This document shows, one piece after another, positions 1 through 13,100 of a stretch of 64,000 nt of DNA. The first letter of the stretch is position 1; the number at the start of each line of letters is the position of its first letter. The notes under the pieces were generated by a model, which was not told where the DNA came from, made no database searches, and saw only the letters and a list, made by a program, of their open reading frames with translations. A program made the translations under genes and the position numbers. Source of the stretch: Bufo bufo (Eukaryota; Chordata; Amphibia; Anura; Bufonidae); NCBI RefSeq assembly GCF_905171765.1, contig NC_053392.1, positions 372,568,463-372,632,462 on the forward strand. The letters run 5' to 3'.

Positions 1-1399
1 GACTTAAGCCAAGCTGCTCTAGAGAAGGTAAATGTAAACTTAAGATATGGAAGAATTATTACTTCACATGACTAATGAGAACAGGAAATATCATATCAGT
101 TTAGTCAAATTCAACATTATTATTTTGATAAATTTAGTGCCGTGCGTGGCAAGCCTTTAGCTTAGGCTAAAATCATGTCGCGTAGACGTGGCATTTTCTG
201 TTACTTTCATTTAAAAAAATTGTTAATAAATGACCTGCTATGTGCCTTCTTATAAAAATTTACACAAAATGTTATTTGTCCAAGGCCCCATTCACAAAAC
301 CGTATTTTTGGTTTGCATTCAATCCCCAATTTTGCGGGTTGGATGCGAACTCATTCATTTCAATGGGGCCACAAAAAATGCAGACAGCACACCGTGTGCA
401 GTCCGCATCTATATGTATGTTCCACGGCCCCACAAAAAAGGTAGAACATGTCCTTTTCTTGTCTATTTTGTGGACAAGAATAGGCATTGTTGCAAAAGGT
501 CCACAAAAAAAGGATGGAACACATGTCGCACGAACGACATCTGTATTTTTTGTGGATAGGCGTTTTGAAGACCACAAAATACATATGGTCGTATGAATGC
601 ACTCTACCAGCTTATGCACATGAACGTGTGTGCCCCGTGCTTGTACTGTGGATTGCAAATTGCGGTCTGCAATGCATGGGCACCGTCCATGTGCACACCA
701 TTTGTGGATGCGGACCCATTCAATTGAATGGGTCTGTGATCAGCAAGATACGGTCCGCACTGCAAAAAAATTAGACATGTTCTATTTTTTTTGTTGTGCG
801 TGGGCACGGACCAAAATCCCAAGGAAGCGTAGTAACTCTGTGTGCTTCTGATCCGTGCCTCTGCTCCGTATCTTGAGGATTGCAGACTCATTCAAGTCAA
901 TGGGTCTGCATCTGTGATATGGAGTGCACAAGTCCGATGCCCGTATATTGTGGCCGCAATACGGGCATGGGACACACGCGGTTGTGGGCATGAGCCCTGA
1001 TATAGTTTTTGCCCTGTTCCCTTTGTCTAGTGTGTGGGGCTGTACATTTTAGTGAATGGTAAATATGGAAACAGCCAAAAGAGTGTATTGGGATCAATTA
1101 GACTCTTATTGGTTGGACCCCATTGGTTAGATATTTATTACATTTGCTAATGTCCATGCTTTGTTCATATGGCGCAGTGGGACTTTTTGACTTGATTACA
1201 ATGAGCTTCATCCTTGAAGAAACATGACTGTCTTTCTGTTAACTATAAGAAAAAATGTCCTGCCCAAAAATATATATTTTGTAGCCACTGAGGTTTATTG
1301 GGTGAGATTATTTCTCAGAGAAACGTTTATATTAAATGGTTTTTAATAATAAAATGAACACATTACAATAAAATGTAACCAGTTGTATTTCAAATATAG
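1..1399 (+). repeat. ENPP1 intron with two MITE-like repeats
   Basis: About 270-600 and 612-1000 hold phrases shared with the Harbinger-like MITEs elsewhere (gaacatgtccttttcttgtc, aatgggtctg, gggcatgagccc at about 987-998). The second unit begins near cttatgcacatgaacgtgtg and ends with the inverse-like cacacgcggttgtgggcatg. Target duplications are not evident. No exon of ENPP1 is seen before 1400. Confidence 0.5.
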
Positions 1400-1516
1400 T
1401 GAATAGCTGCAAAAATCGCTGCTTTGAGCGTAAGTTCGGGAGCTGCCGCTGCGATGCTGCCTGTGTTGGACTTGGAAACTGCTGTCTAGATTATGAGGAT
1501 CTATGTATTAAACCAG
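1400..1516 (+). CDS. ENPP1: ENPP1 exon: somatomedin-B domain 1
   Basis: This 117-bp exon has acceptor tatag before 1400 and donor gtaag at 1517, and is phase 1 at both ends. It encodes a complete somatomedin-B knot with eight cysteines in the usual spacing (CKNRC, CRC, CCLDY and a final C). In ENPP1 the two SMB domains sit between the membrane anchor and the catalytic domain; in this family they mediate protein contacts or dimerisation. The exon fits human ENPP1 domain size without gaps. No start codon is expected here, because the preceding exon lies outside the window. Confidence 0.93.
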
Positions 1517-4500
1517 GTAAGAAAACTCATAGAAACTTGTGGTGTCATTTATCAAACTGGTATAAAGTAGAACTTTCATTTTCACAAAATAAGAGGTGGA
1601 ATCTGATTGGTTGCTATGGAAAACCAAGCCAGTTGTACTTTACACCAGTCTGATAATTGGCCCCATAAAACTGCAATGTTCAAGGCTCAGAGTAATTTAG
1701 TTGGTAATTGGGATTTATTGATGGTATTGTATTGATGCAAAGAAAACGGTAATTCTGCTTTACAACCTATACTGAAATCTTTTATAATGCCTAGTAGCAA
1801 GCTTTAATTGCTGGGAATGACGATGATTTGGATCTTAACCAGGTTGGGAATAGCTGCGACTTTACTAGATCTGCCAAAAGTGCATAGATTCACACTGAAA
1901 ACTCCCTACAATGGTTCCCGTAAATGGGTCGCACCTTTCTTTAAAACACAGGCTTTTGTTTTTTTAACACCTAGGTCTGGAAAAAAATTTATCTGGTAGA
2001 ATTATGAAATCTCACATATAAGCAGTTGTTCAGAAAACAGAACATTAACCCTAATAATTATGAATCCATATTAAAGGGGTCTTCCCCTCGGCACCTCCTC
2101 TGTTTTTTACCCAGTGCCTGCCAGGATTCCTTTTGATTTCTACAACTCCAGCATCGCACCTCATAAATAATGACTTTGCATCCAGGGGCACCTGGAGATA
2201 ACAGCTGGTTAACACATGTTTTGTGATGGTATAAGGGATGCTAGGTTCATAATAGATACTGTATCTATCAAACCAGGGATGTGTTGATCGTCAAAGGGTG
2301 CTTCACTATAAGCGGTATGACGCTATTGATGCTACTTTTTATGCAGCTCACCTTTGGACATGTGACAAATTAAGATGTGGAGAGAAAAGACTTCCCAGCA
2401 GTCTGTGCTGCTGTTCTGATGACTGCAAGGACTCAAACGATTGCTGTGTTAATTATGATGCCGTTTGCAGAGGTGAGTTTATGTAATAAAGTCTCCATGT
2501 AGTCACAGTAATGATATTAAATGTTTATTACTGCTTAAAGGGGTTTTCCAAAATTATATTTTTTTTTACTGATTCGCTGAATTTTACAAAAAAATGTGTT
2601 TCATGACTAATTACTCCGTCACGAAGTGCATTTTTTTGTAAGTAGTGGGTGCAGTGACTGGGAGCTGCAATAGCGCAGACCCCCGTCATTGTACCCCTCA
2701 GATGCCACGTTCATACATGATCGCAGCAACTAAGTGTAAAAACAGTGTGAAATTAACATGAAAAAAAAAATAAAAAATCTAACTTACTGAGTCCATTTGC
2801 TCGTGAAGAGCCGGCCGCTGCCATCTTGCTTAAAGATCTGGCGCAAAATCTTGCGCGGCGCGAGATTACAACATCACGCCGGCCGATTTGGTGACGTATG
2901 ATGGGATTTTGGCCGAGATCTTCAATCAAGATGGTGGCTGGCGGCCCTTTGCAAGCAAATGGAGGAAGTAAGAATTAATAAAAAAAATTCTACACAATTT
3001 CAGGTTAAATCGATTTGCTTACATGAAGCATGAGGAAATTCGACTTCGAAGCGAATCGAATTTATCCTGAAATTCGGATCGAATTCCACTTTGTGGGATT
3101 CGATTCGCTCATCTCTACTGATGACTTAAGTCCTGGATAGAACATTGGTATCTGATCGGTGCGGGTCCGACACCCGGGACTGCCGATCAGCTGTTTGAGA
3201 AGGCTTTGGTGTGCCTGTGAGCGACGTGGCCTCTCTGTCCACCAAGCACAGCTCTGTACATTGTATAGTGGCTGTGCTTGTTATCACAGCTCATCCATAT
3301 TCACTTCATTGTGGCTGAGCTGTAACTAGGCCATGTGACTGATGAATGTGTCGTCACTGGCTTAGGAAAAGCTGAGAGAAGGCCGTGGCACTACTGCGAG
3401 CACCCATCACAATGTAGAAACATGAACTTCAGCACTCTGTATTGGAACTTAGTACATCCAATAATTTTGTTGAATTTTTGATTCAAGGCAACAAAAATGT
3501 GTGACATTTAGGTCTGGGTGAGATGTAGCAATCACTTGCTGTCGGTGGTATAGGGAAGGATCATCTGGCGCATTGAAACTGTGAATAATCACAAGGGTCA
3601 TTTGTGCAAAGTTTTTCAACGTTTTGCATTTTTAAAGCTCACTCCAGATTTAAGCCTTAAATCCACTCCAGGAGGGTGGTTAAAGATGTGACAAATTTAA
3701 CAAAACGCCGTTTCATAAATTTGCCACAAAGTATACAAATGCAGACTCGAGGAAAACTAACTTCATCTATTACCCTGATGACAGATTCCCTCCATAGACG
3801 TTTATGACATTTAAATTACCAACCTTGAGCTAGGCTTTCTTTCGCTTGGGTAAAGATTCTGTTAGCTGCTATAACACTGTATGTAAATAGGTGGCCATGG
3901 CTAAATGTCTTGATGGCAAGCAGCGTCCCCTGCCTGCTAGCTTCCCCTCACAATTAGTGATGTATAATATAATAGATGGCAACCTTATCATTGGCGCCCC
4001 CACCGATTGTGAGCATGAGTGGGACTGGGTACTTTTTTTTTTTTTGAAAAGTTGCTGCCCCTTCACCCACTTCATTGACATAAGTGTGAGATAACTGTAG
4101 CTTGTAGTGTGGGACATAACTATCTCTAAAGAAAAGTAAGGCACTTGATGGTGACAGTCTGACAGACCGTTCTTCAAAGCTTTCTAAAGGTTCCATAGTA
4201 AGAGTATAAAATGGGCAGACAAGGTACACCAATTTTTCCTATCTGCTTTCATCTTTTTTTTATTTTTTTTATTCAGTGTTTTTATGCCCAGTTAAAACTG
4301 GAAAGTTATCAGTTGTTTGCACTGAAAAGAGGATCCCACACCTCCAAAGATTAAATTTAATTCCTTTATCAAAGTGAAGATTAAAAACATACGTTTCAAG
4401 GAAAAAAGTCCTGCTTACATGTTTCAAGCCTAGCTTTTAATCCTAGCCCACACTGGACTTTAATCAGTTAGTTTTCTGCAAGAATTTTCATTTTCATTCT

Positions 4501-7126
4501 TATGCCAAAAACACAAATGTAAAAAATACAGGTTTTTGAAATTTAGAACAATTGTATAAATGAGTAAGCTAGCATACAAAGAGGAAAGTAACAAAATAAA
4601 GACAACATAGAGAGTCCTTTAATTAAGATTTTTATGGATGATGAATCAATCAAGAAGTAGAATAAAAGAGAAAAAAAGGTCAGGCATGTGTGGCTCATGC
4701 AGACAGCATTGCTCAATGGTGCAAATGCCTTGGGGGGGGGGGGGGTATTTTTGTAGTAGACAGGCTATAAAATGTTTGTTGGAGAAAGATTCAGTTCAAT
4801 CCATTTTCCTGAAATGTTGATCCAGAGGAAGGAAAATCAAGCTCAATAAGACAGGAGTCAGTTTTCCTCATATTACAGTAAAAGTCCTTCCCAAAATCCA
4901 AATATAACATTTAGAAATCATTCTTGGATCAGTGACCCATCTCTTGTAATCTTAACTTGTACTATTACTTTTGGGAAAGGCATCTAACCATTTTTAGACT
5001 CTTTCAACCAATTCACAATTAATTGCTTAGTATGATGAGATCATAAAAAAGATCTCTGTATTGACCTTATATCAATGGTAAGTGGCGTTTTTTCCAAATT
5101 ATATAACCCCAGTATGGAAAAAAAAATTGTACACTGATGCCCCAAATAGTAATGTACATTAGAGAGATTTATGTAGCCCTTTGTGGACCATGGCAACCAT
5201 TCAGCAGCTTTCATTTCTTATTCTGCTCTTGAAAAATTAAAGCTGTGCTGTGATTCGTTGCTATGGGCAACACAGTTTTTTGTTGTTGTTTTTTTTACAT
5301 TTTCTTCAGTATTCTATGGATGTTTGAACTAGTTTATTTGTATGGGTGTTCTAACTTGATTTAAAACACTCTTCTCGTAATATACCTATTCCTACATTTT
5401 ACCACATCTAATGATCTTTTATGCCTTTTAAATGTAGGAATGTTAACTTTGTCCTGACCTACGAGAGCAAAATAAAAGTCAGCCAAAGTAAATGGTAGAT
5501 GATGGCCAGAATTGAGGAAAAACACTTGTATAATTTCGTACTTTATGTCATATCATATTCTCCTGGCAAAGAGTACTGTTTTTGTATGTATAGATCTCTG
5601 TAGCTGCAAAGCCTTCATTATTGAAATGATAATTGGTAAATTAAGGGTCGCAGTCTCTTTCATAAAATAATGTTTTACTGCACTACATGCGAATACTGTT
5701 TAAACTGGTTGTCCCATCTCTCACTTCCACAGTTAGATGGGACTCCGGAAACAGCAGAACGCCGGCCCGCTCAGCAGTTTCCATAAACCCAGTGACCTAA
5801 GGCTACTACTTGGTTCCATCTCACTGTGGTCACTGTTAGATGGGACTACCTTTTTAACCTCTCATGTGTCATTAGCACTAATCACAGGTTTTGATACATT
5901 TCAAAATGTATCAGATTTTTTTATTACTTTGTGACCCATGAAAATATTGTCTGTTTTTTTAGGAAACAAGAGCTGGGTAGAAGAGAAATGTGAGGATATC
6001 CAAACACCACTCTGCCCAGCTGGGTGAGTTCATTGCTACATGGGTGAATCCAAGGTTGATTCTACCTAAAGAATTTATTATGTTGCAATGTAGTCCTAGT
6101 CTTATAGAATGGTTACCTACTTGAGATGAACATATATTTATGAAAAAAATAAGGTAAGACAAGAGGGATCATGTGGCCTTTTTCTGCTAGCTTTCTTCTG
6201 TTTCTATGGTTGTAATGAGAGTTTTTTAAATAATGTTAGTTAATAGTTTACATATGATATCTGTGGCATGGAAGATTTGCTGCAGAAATGATTTTAATTA
6301 GGCTTTTATAAACCTATGCACATTCTGTAGAAACCATTTCAATGTATGGAACAAATTTTCTTCAACCAAACTTTATGGTCCTGCTCCCCATTCGTGTCAG
6401 GCTACTCAGCCACAATGACATACCACACAGGATCGCATTATTACCATCTATTGTAGAGCACAGTTCCTTGACTTGACCCCCCCCCCCCCCCCTTCCACAA
6501 AGCACTCCTTTAAGGATATAACCTACAGTATTTTGACCTACAATTGCATTCAAAGAGCCTCCTTTTTGAAGGAGGTGCAAAAATAAGCAAACAAATTCCA
6601 CCACGGTTTTCTTGCACTTTAAAAAAAAAAAATCCGTCAACATAGTCTGAGACCTAGGGCATTGTTCAGAACCCCAGCTGCTATGCAAAACCCATTAGCA
6701 CACCACACCATCACTCTTGTGATGTGGAGCGCAGAGGAAGAAGTCAATGTCCTTAGAAGCCACAATCATGCCTGCATGTGTTTACGGTCAAATTTGACAG
6801 AGCCTTATTTAATTCAGTGAGACTGGGTTGCAAGGCACAATCAATGCATAGACAGTTTTGGCCCTTTTTATCAGATTTCTTTTCTAATCCTCTACAACCC
6901 CTTTAACTTGTTTTCTTTGATATTTTAAAGGTTCTCTAAGCCTCCAGTCATCTTATTTTCATTGGATGGGTTTAGAGCAGAGTACTTACAAACATGGGGT
7001 GGCCTTCTTCCAGTTATCAGTAAGTTAAGTAAGTATTCTGTTCTCTTTCACCAACAATCTAGACATAGAAGATAAGATTAATAGGCTTTTCATAGGTTTT
7101 TCATGACAATGTCTGTTTTCTATGCT

Positions 7127-7182
<56 letters not shown>

Positions 7183-10100
7183 AAAGGAAGTGCAGGGTGG
7201 TGATCTGGAAGCAACTTGACTCTTCTCTTTAATGCACCAAAAGCAAACATAATACATGTCAGAACTATCCAATATATCCGTCAAATTGTGAATAGAATCG
7301 CAAACTGCTGGATAAATTTATTATTCTCTACTTATTACACTTACCAGTAAATCAAGAAATATTGCCACATTTTTGTCAATCCCTTTTTGAATGGCCTGTT
7401 TTGGGGTGTTTGCTTTTGTTTTATAGTTATTGCTTTATTATTTTTCCATCGGTGCAGTCATATGTTTCATAGAACCATCTTGAACTATATATAAATTATT
7501 GATGGACTAGTCTAAAAAAAATTTGGATGGCATGCACGACCATATTACGCTGTTGTTTTTTTCAATTTATTGGTGCCGCTCATTAAATAACATGTTACCT
7601 TCCTTAATTAGGTCATTACGACTGCAGAGATAGCATATATGGGGGATGTTTTTGTGTTTAAGCCCTTTTTTTCAATGCAAATGTACATGGTACCGAAAAT
7701 TGGTTTTATTTTGGTTGCTTAGTTAGAGATGGAAATTTGACTGGTTATGTGACCATTACATGGGTGACCATTACAAGAGAGCTCTGTTGTGCGCCTGTGT
7801 AAGCGTCCTCCCTGAAAGTAAACAGTGAATGTTCACATTTACTAAAAACAAGCTGACATCTTGAAAGTTATGAGGTATTAATACATAGAAAATTAATAAC
7901 TTTCCATAATGCATAATACACTGACTAGCTCTTAACATTTTAAATAATTTATTTCCCATTAACCTCTTTATTAGTTTTATTTTCAGTTTTACCCCACAGA
8001 ATTTTTTCCCCATTTTTCAATACAGAATATAGTAAATTAAATGGTGCCAATAAAAAATATAATTTGTCCTGCAAAAAAAAAAAAAAGTCCTTACTATAAA
8101 AAGTTATAGCTCTTGGAAAGTGGTGAGGAATAAATAAAACAAAAAAATTTGGCTGGGTCCTGAAGGGGTTAATTTGAATATAGCACCAACACAGTTGCAT
8201 TTTTGGGAGAAATTTGTTATAGAGTGTAAGCACTACATCCATAATATTAATAGTGCACAATTCATTATACTGTACAGTATATGTTGTGAATATGAACGAT
8301 GTCCGGTTTTTAACAGTTTATAAAATAAGGAGAAATGGATGTCAACTCTCCATATTACGGAACCCTCTAAGATAAATTAGAAACATTAACTCCATTAGCC
8401 AGTTTACAGTTTAAGCACTATTCTCAGACATTAGCTATTTAAACTAGTCAAGAATTGTTATTGAATAAGAAATAATCCCTTTGAAAATTTGTGCCATAAG
8501 ATTAATGTTCTTAGCTTTTCTTTGGCATATACAGTTTTAGAATCTGCAGCAAAATGAAAGCACCAAGGAATAATACAGTCCTCATTTATAAAAGACTTCT
8601 ATTTCAGGCCTAGGGCCAATAAGACAAAAAACTTCTGCTCATGTTAAATTCTCAGACCACAATATGTGGCCACTTTTAGATTTCTTTCCAAGTGGCACTT
8701 TAAATTCCCAATCCACCTCTGTTTGGGACCGTTCTCCACTTGCTGAGCTGCCTTATTTATTCTTGCAAAGTTGGCCATATACACTGATCAAGATCAGATA
8801 AAACTTCATCTGTATGGAGGCAGCTGTTATGTTTGGCAGTCATTAGGAGAAAGATGGATCCATGGTGAGATCCTGGCTCGTCTGATCCCTTGTTTCCCAA
8901 AGTAATATGTGCTGCCAAATCATATTTGTAGGAGTGGGGAGTGTGATAGTCATTGCCTGTGTAAGGCCACTATAACTAGGGACACTGAGGAAGCTCTGGA
9001 CTACTGGTGAAATTAAAATTCTTCCCTTACCGACAAAGTATACACATATTCTTCAGTGTGGTGTAGAGAATATATTCACTCTCGCTGGTCATTGACCTTT
9101 TTGTGCCTAGGTCAGACATAAATTGACACATATTTAGACCAGACTTCAATCAAGCTGCCATTACTATTTGACTTCTCTTACTTTGTGATTTTTCTTACAA
9201 TTTAGAGCAATGTGGAACATATACGCGTTCTTTACGTCCGGTATATCCATCAAAAACCTTTCCCAACCATTATAGTATTGTAACAGTAAGTAATTTATAA
9301 TTTCTTTTTAGCACTTCTTGCTTTACTGGTTGTTTGTTTAAGCTTGCATCACATGTATTTATATGCTACAAAAAAGAGCCAAAACCAAGAATTTACAGGT
9401 GTATTTTGACTTTAACCAAAGGCCTGTGTGGCTGATTCTGGCTCGTATTTTGCTGTATGTCCCTTAAAATGATGGGCACCCATAGTGACTGGTATATCCA
9501 GTGGAGGATTAAGGGTACTGTGGGCCCTGGGCTGTATTAAAGGTGTGGGCTCCCCACCAGCCCAGTACACCCATCACAAACATAGATGCTCCCATACATG
9601 TTTACCACATACAGGGACTTTCCCTACACATGTTCTCCAATACACATGGATGCCCCCATACACACATTCAGTGTAAGAAGATGGGCCCGCAACACTACAG
9701 TTTGAACAGAGCTTCCTGCTCCATTCAAGAGCTACTTCCAACACTGGAGGCTGCAGGGAACAGCTAATCAAGAGGGTGTGGGTATCAGACCCTCGCTGAT
9801 CAGATATTATCCTGAGAATAGGTTATAAATACCAGAAGCCTGGAAAACCCCTTTTAAGTTTACCTTTCAAGCTTCCCTACAAGTACCATTCAGTGAGTGT
9901 ACAAATTAGTTTTATAAATGTTACACTTAGAGCAAATAATTATCCTCTTTGGATTGTTAGGTGCCGGTGGAACATTAACAGCATAAACTGTCCTGTGCTT
10001 TATCCTAAATTGAGAATCCCTCTGAATTGTTTAGGACACAACTACAAACAATTCTCCAGCCATGCACAATCTTTTCCCTAACATTCAGGTTGTTTAGTTG

Positions 10101-13100
10101 TCTTGCCCACCCTGTGAAAAACTGCTGGTTAAGCCAGCAACATTAGCTCCCAGAATAAGCTTTAAATTACAGATATTGAGGTAAGTGTTATTCTACTTGG
10201 GAACAATTTATCACCTGACTACCATAAGTAAGGATAAGTTCATCTTTGGTGTACTCATTTGTATCTTTGGATCTGTATTATGCAAAGTATGACTCACTTT
10301 CAGTATACACTTTGTTCGTCACTCTCAAAATTGACCACTCTCTCTACCCTGTACACATTTAGGATTGTTCCACAATAGTTTGAGACGTAGAAAGCTAACT
10401 GAAAATTCTTGCACACTGCCTTTCATGTCATGAGGGTATGCCTTAGAACTATAGACTTCCTGACTTAGGCAGTGCACTACTTGGTATATATGCAGTGAGC
10501 CCAAGAGACAAAGAGGAAAGGATAGGACTGATGGTAACAAGAATAGTGGTCATAGTACTCTCGCTCACTCTGTCGCTCCCCTGGGCCATGCAGTGATGGG
10601 AAGAGCGCACCTGTTTTTCCCTTCGGGGCACTCTCTGGTTTCGGAGTCCTCCTGCCTGATGTTGTTTGAGGTGGCCTTGATGTTGAAGGTTTTCAGATGC
10701 AAGCTGTAGATGTCGGTTCAATGTAGAGATGCAGGAAATATGAAGCAGAACAGTTCTTTTCTGAAGGATTAAGTTGGAGCACATCAGTTACAGTTCTCAG
10801 GATGCTATGGACTGGCAGGTGTTGCACAAAGGCACCTTTCACAGTTCTTACAGGTGACATGGCTGCACAGGTGTTAATAGTTAATAGCCTGACACTACGC
10901 TTCTCTAGTAGGGATGAGCAAACCCGAACTGTATAATTCGGGTTCGTACCGAATTTTGGGGTGTCCGTGACACGGACCCGAACCCGAACATTTTCGTAAA
11001 AGTCCGTGTTCGGGTTCGGTGTTCGGCGCTTTCTTGGCGCTTTTTGAAAGGCTGCAAAGCAGCCAATCAACAAGCGTCATACTACTTGGCCCAAGAGGCC
11101 ATCACAGCCATGCCTACTATAGGCATGGCTGTGATTGGCCAGTGCACCATGTGACCCAGCCTCTATTTAAGCTGGAGTCACGTAGCGCCGCACGTCACTC
11201 TGCTATGATCAGTATAGGGAGAGGTTGCAGCTGCGACGTTAGGGCGAGATTAGGCAGATTAACTCCTCCAAAAGACTTCATTCTGTGATCGATCTGCAGC
11301 TGTGGATCATTGAAGTGCTATTATTGACTTGCTCACTTTTTTGAGGCTGCCCAGAGCGTTTTTAGATCACTTTTTTTCTGGGGTGATCGGCGGCCATTTT
11401 GTGACTTGTGGTGCGCCAGCACGAGCTATCACCAAGTGTATTTAACCATCGATAGTGTGGTTATTTTGTGCTATATCCTACATCAGCTGCAGGCTGAGCC
11501 TGTGTCACCCAAGTGCATTTAACCATCAACAGTCTGATTATTTTTTGGCCATATACTACATCAGCTGCAGGCTGAGCCTGTGTCACCCAAGTGCATTTAA
11601 CCATCAACAGTGTGGTTATTTTTTGGCCATATATTACATCAGGGGCAAGTTGAGCCTGTCACCCAGCGCCTAAAAAATAGACCTGACATTTCTATTCAAC
11701 CAAATCTGCACAGTTTTAGCTGGTCAAGTTATTTGTAGTGACCGTAAAAGCAGACTTTTTGTTCTGGGTTGAAAAAGCATTCCCAAATTTGCCATTCTGA
11801 AAATAACTAGTTTGTGGTATTTGAGGCCTACTTGAAATCTATCCCAAAAAGAAAATCTTACATTGAAGGTATTGATAGTGTGATTCAGAAAAACCTAAGA
11901 CACACGCTAGCGTGCTGATAGAAGTGTCATTCTGTGATTAAACCTATAACTGTCACACAGCGCAAAAAAAAAACAGGTCTCACATCTCTATTCAACCAAA
12001 TCTGCACAGTTTCTAGCTGGTCAAGTTATTTGTAGTGACCGTAAAAGCAGACTTTTTGTTCTGGGTTGAAAAAGCAATCCCAAATTTGCCATTCTCAAAA
12101 TTACTAGTTTGTGGTATTTGAGGCCTACTTGAAATCTATCCCAAAAAGAAAATCTTACATTGAAGGTATTGATAGTGTGATTCAGAAAAACCTAAGACAC
12201 ACGCTAGAGTGCTGATAGAAGTGTCATTCTGTGATTAAACCTATAACTGTCACACAGCGCAAAAAAAAAACAGGTCTCACATCTCTATTCAACCAAATCT
12301 GCACAGTTTTAGCTGGTCAAGTTATTTGTAGTGACCGTAAAAGCAGACTTTTTGTTCTGGGTTGAAAAAGCATTCCCAAATTTGCCATTCTCAAAATTGT
12401 TGTGAACGGGAACAATGAGGAAAACATCTAATAAGGGACGCGGACGTGGACATGGTCGTGGTGGTGTTAGTGTACCCTCTGGTGCTGGGAGAGGACGTGG
12501 CCGTTCTGCCACACGTCCTAGTGAACCAACTACCTCAGGTCCCAGTAGCCAGCAGAATTTACAGCGATATTTGGTGGGGCCCAATGCCGTTCTAAGGATG
12601 GTAAGGCCTGAGCAGGTGCAGGCATTAGTCAATTGGGTGGCCGACAGTGGATCCAGCACGTTCACATTATCTCCCACCCAGTCTTCTGCAGAAAGCGCAC
12701 AGATGGCGCATGAAAACCAAGCCCATCGGTCTGTCACATCACCCCCATGCATATCAGGGAAACTGTCTGAGCCTCAAGTTATGCAGCAGTCTCTTATGCT
12801 GTTTGAAGACTGTTTGAAGGGGTGGAAGAGATAGAATGCACTAACGCACAACCACTTATTTTTCCTGATGATGAGGACATGGGAATACCACCTCAGCACG
12901 TCTCTGATGATGACGAAACACAGGTGCCAACTGCTGCGTCTTTCTACAGTGTGCAGACTGAACAGGAGTTCAGGGGTCAAGACTGGGTGGAAGACGATGC
13001 AGGGGACGATGAGGTCCTAGACCCCACATGGAATGAAGGTCGTGCCACTGACTTTCACAGTTCAGAGGAAGAGGCAGTGGTGAGACCGAGCCAACAGCGT

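Noticed and set aside
1399..1653. 84-codon frame as a small secreted cysteine-rich protein
   Set aside because: It is an ENPP1 SMB exon read through its splice donor; the part after 1516 is intron.
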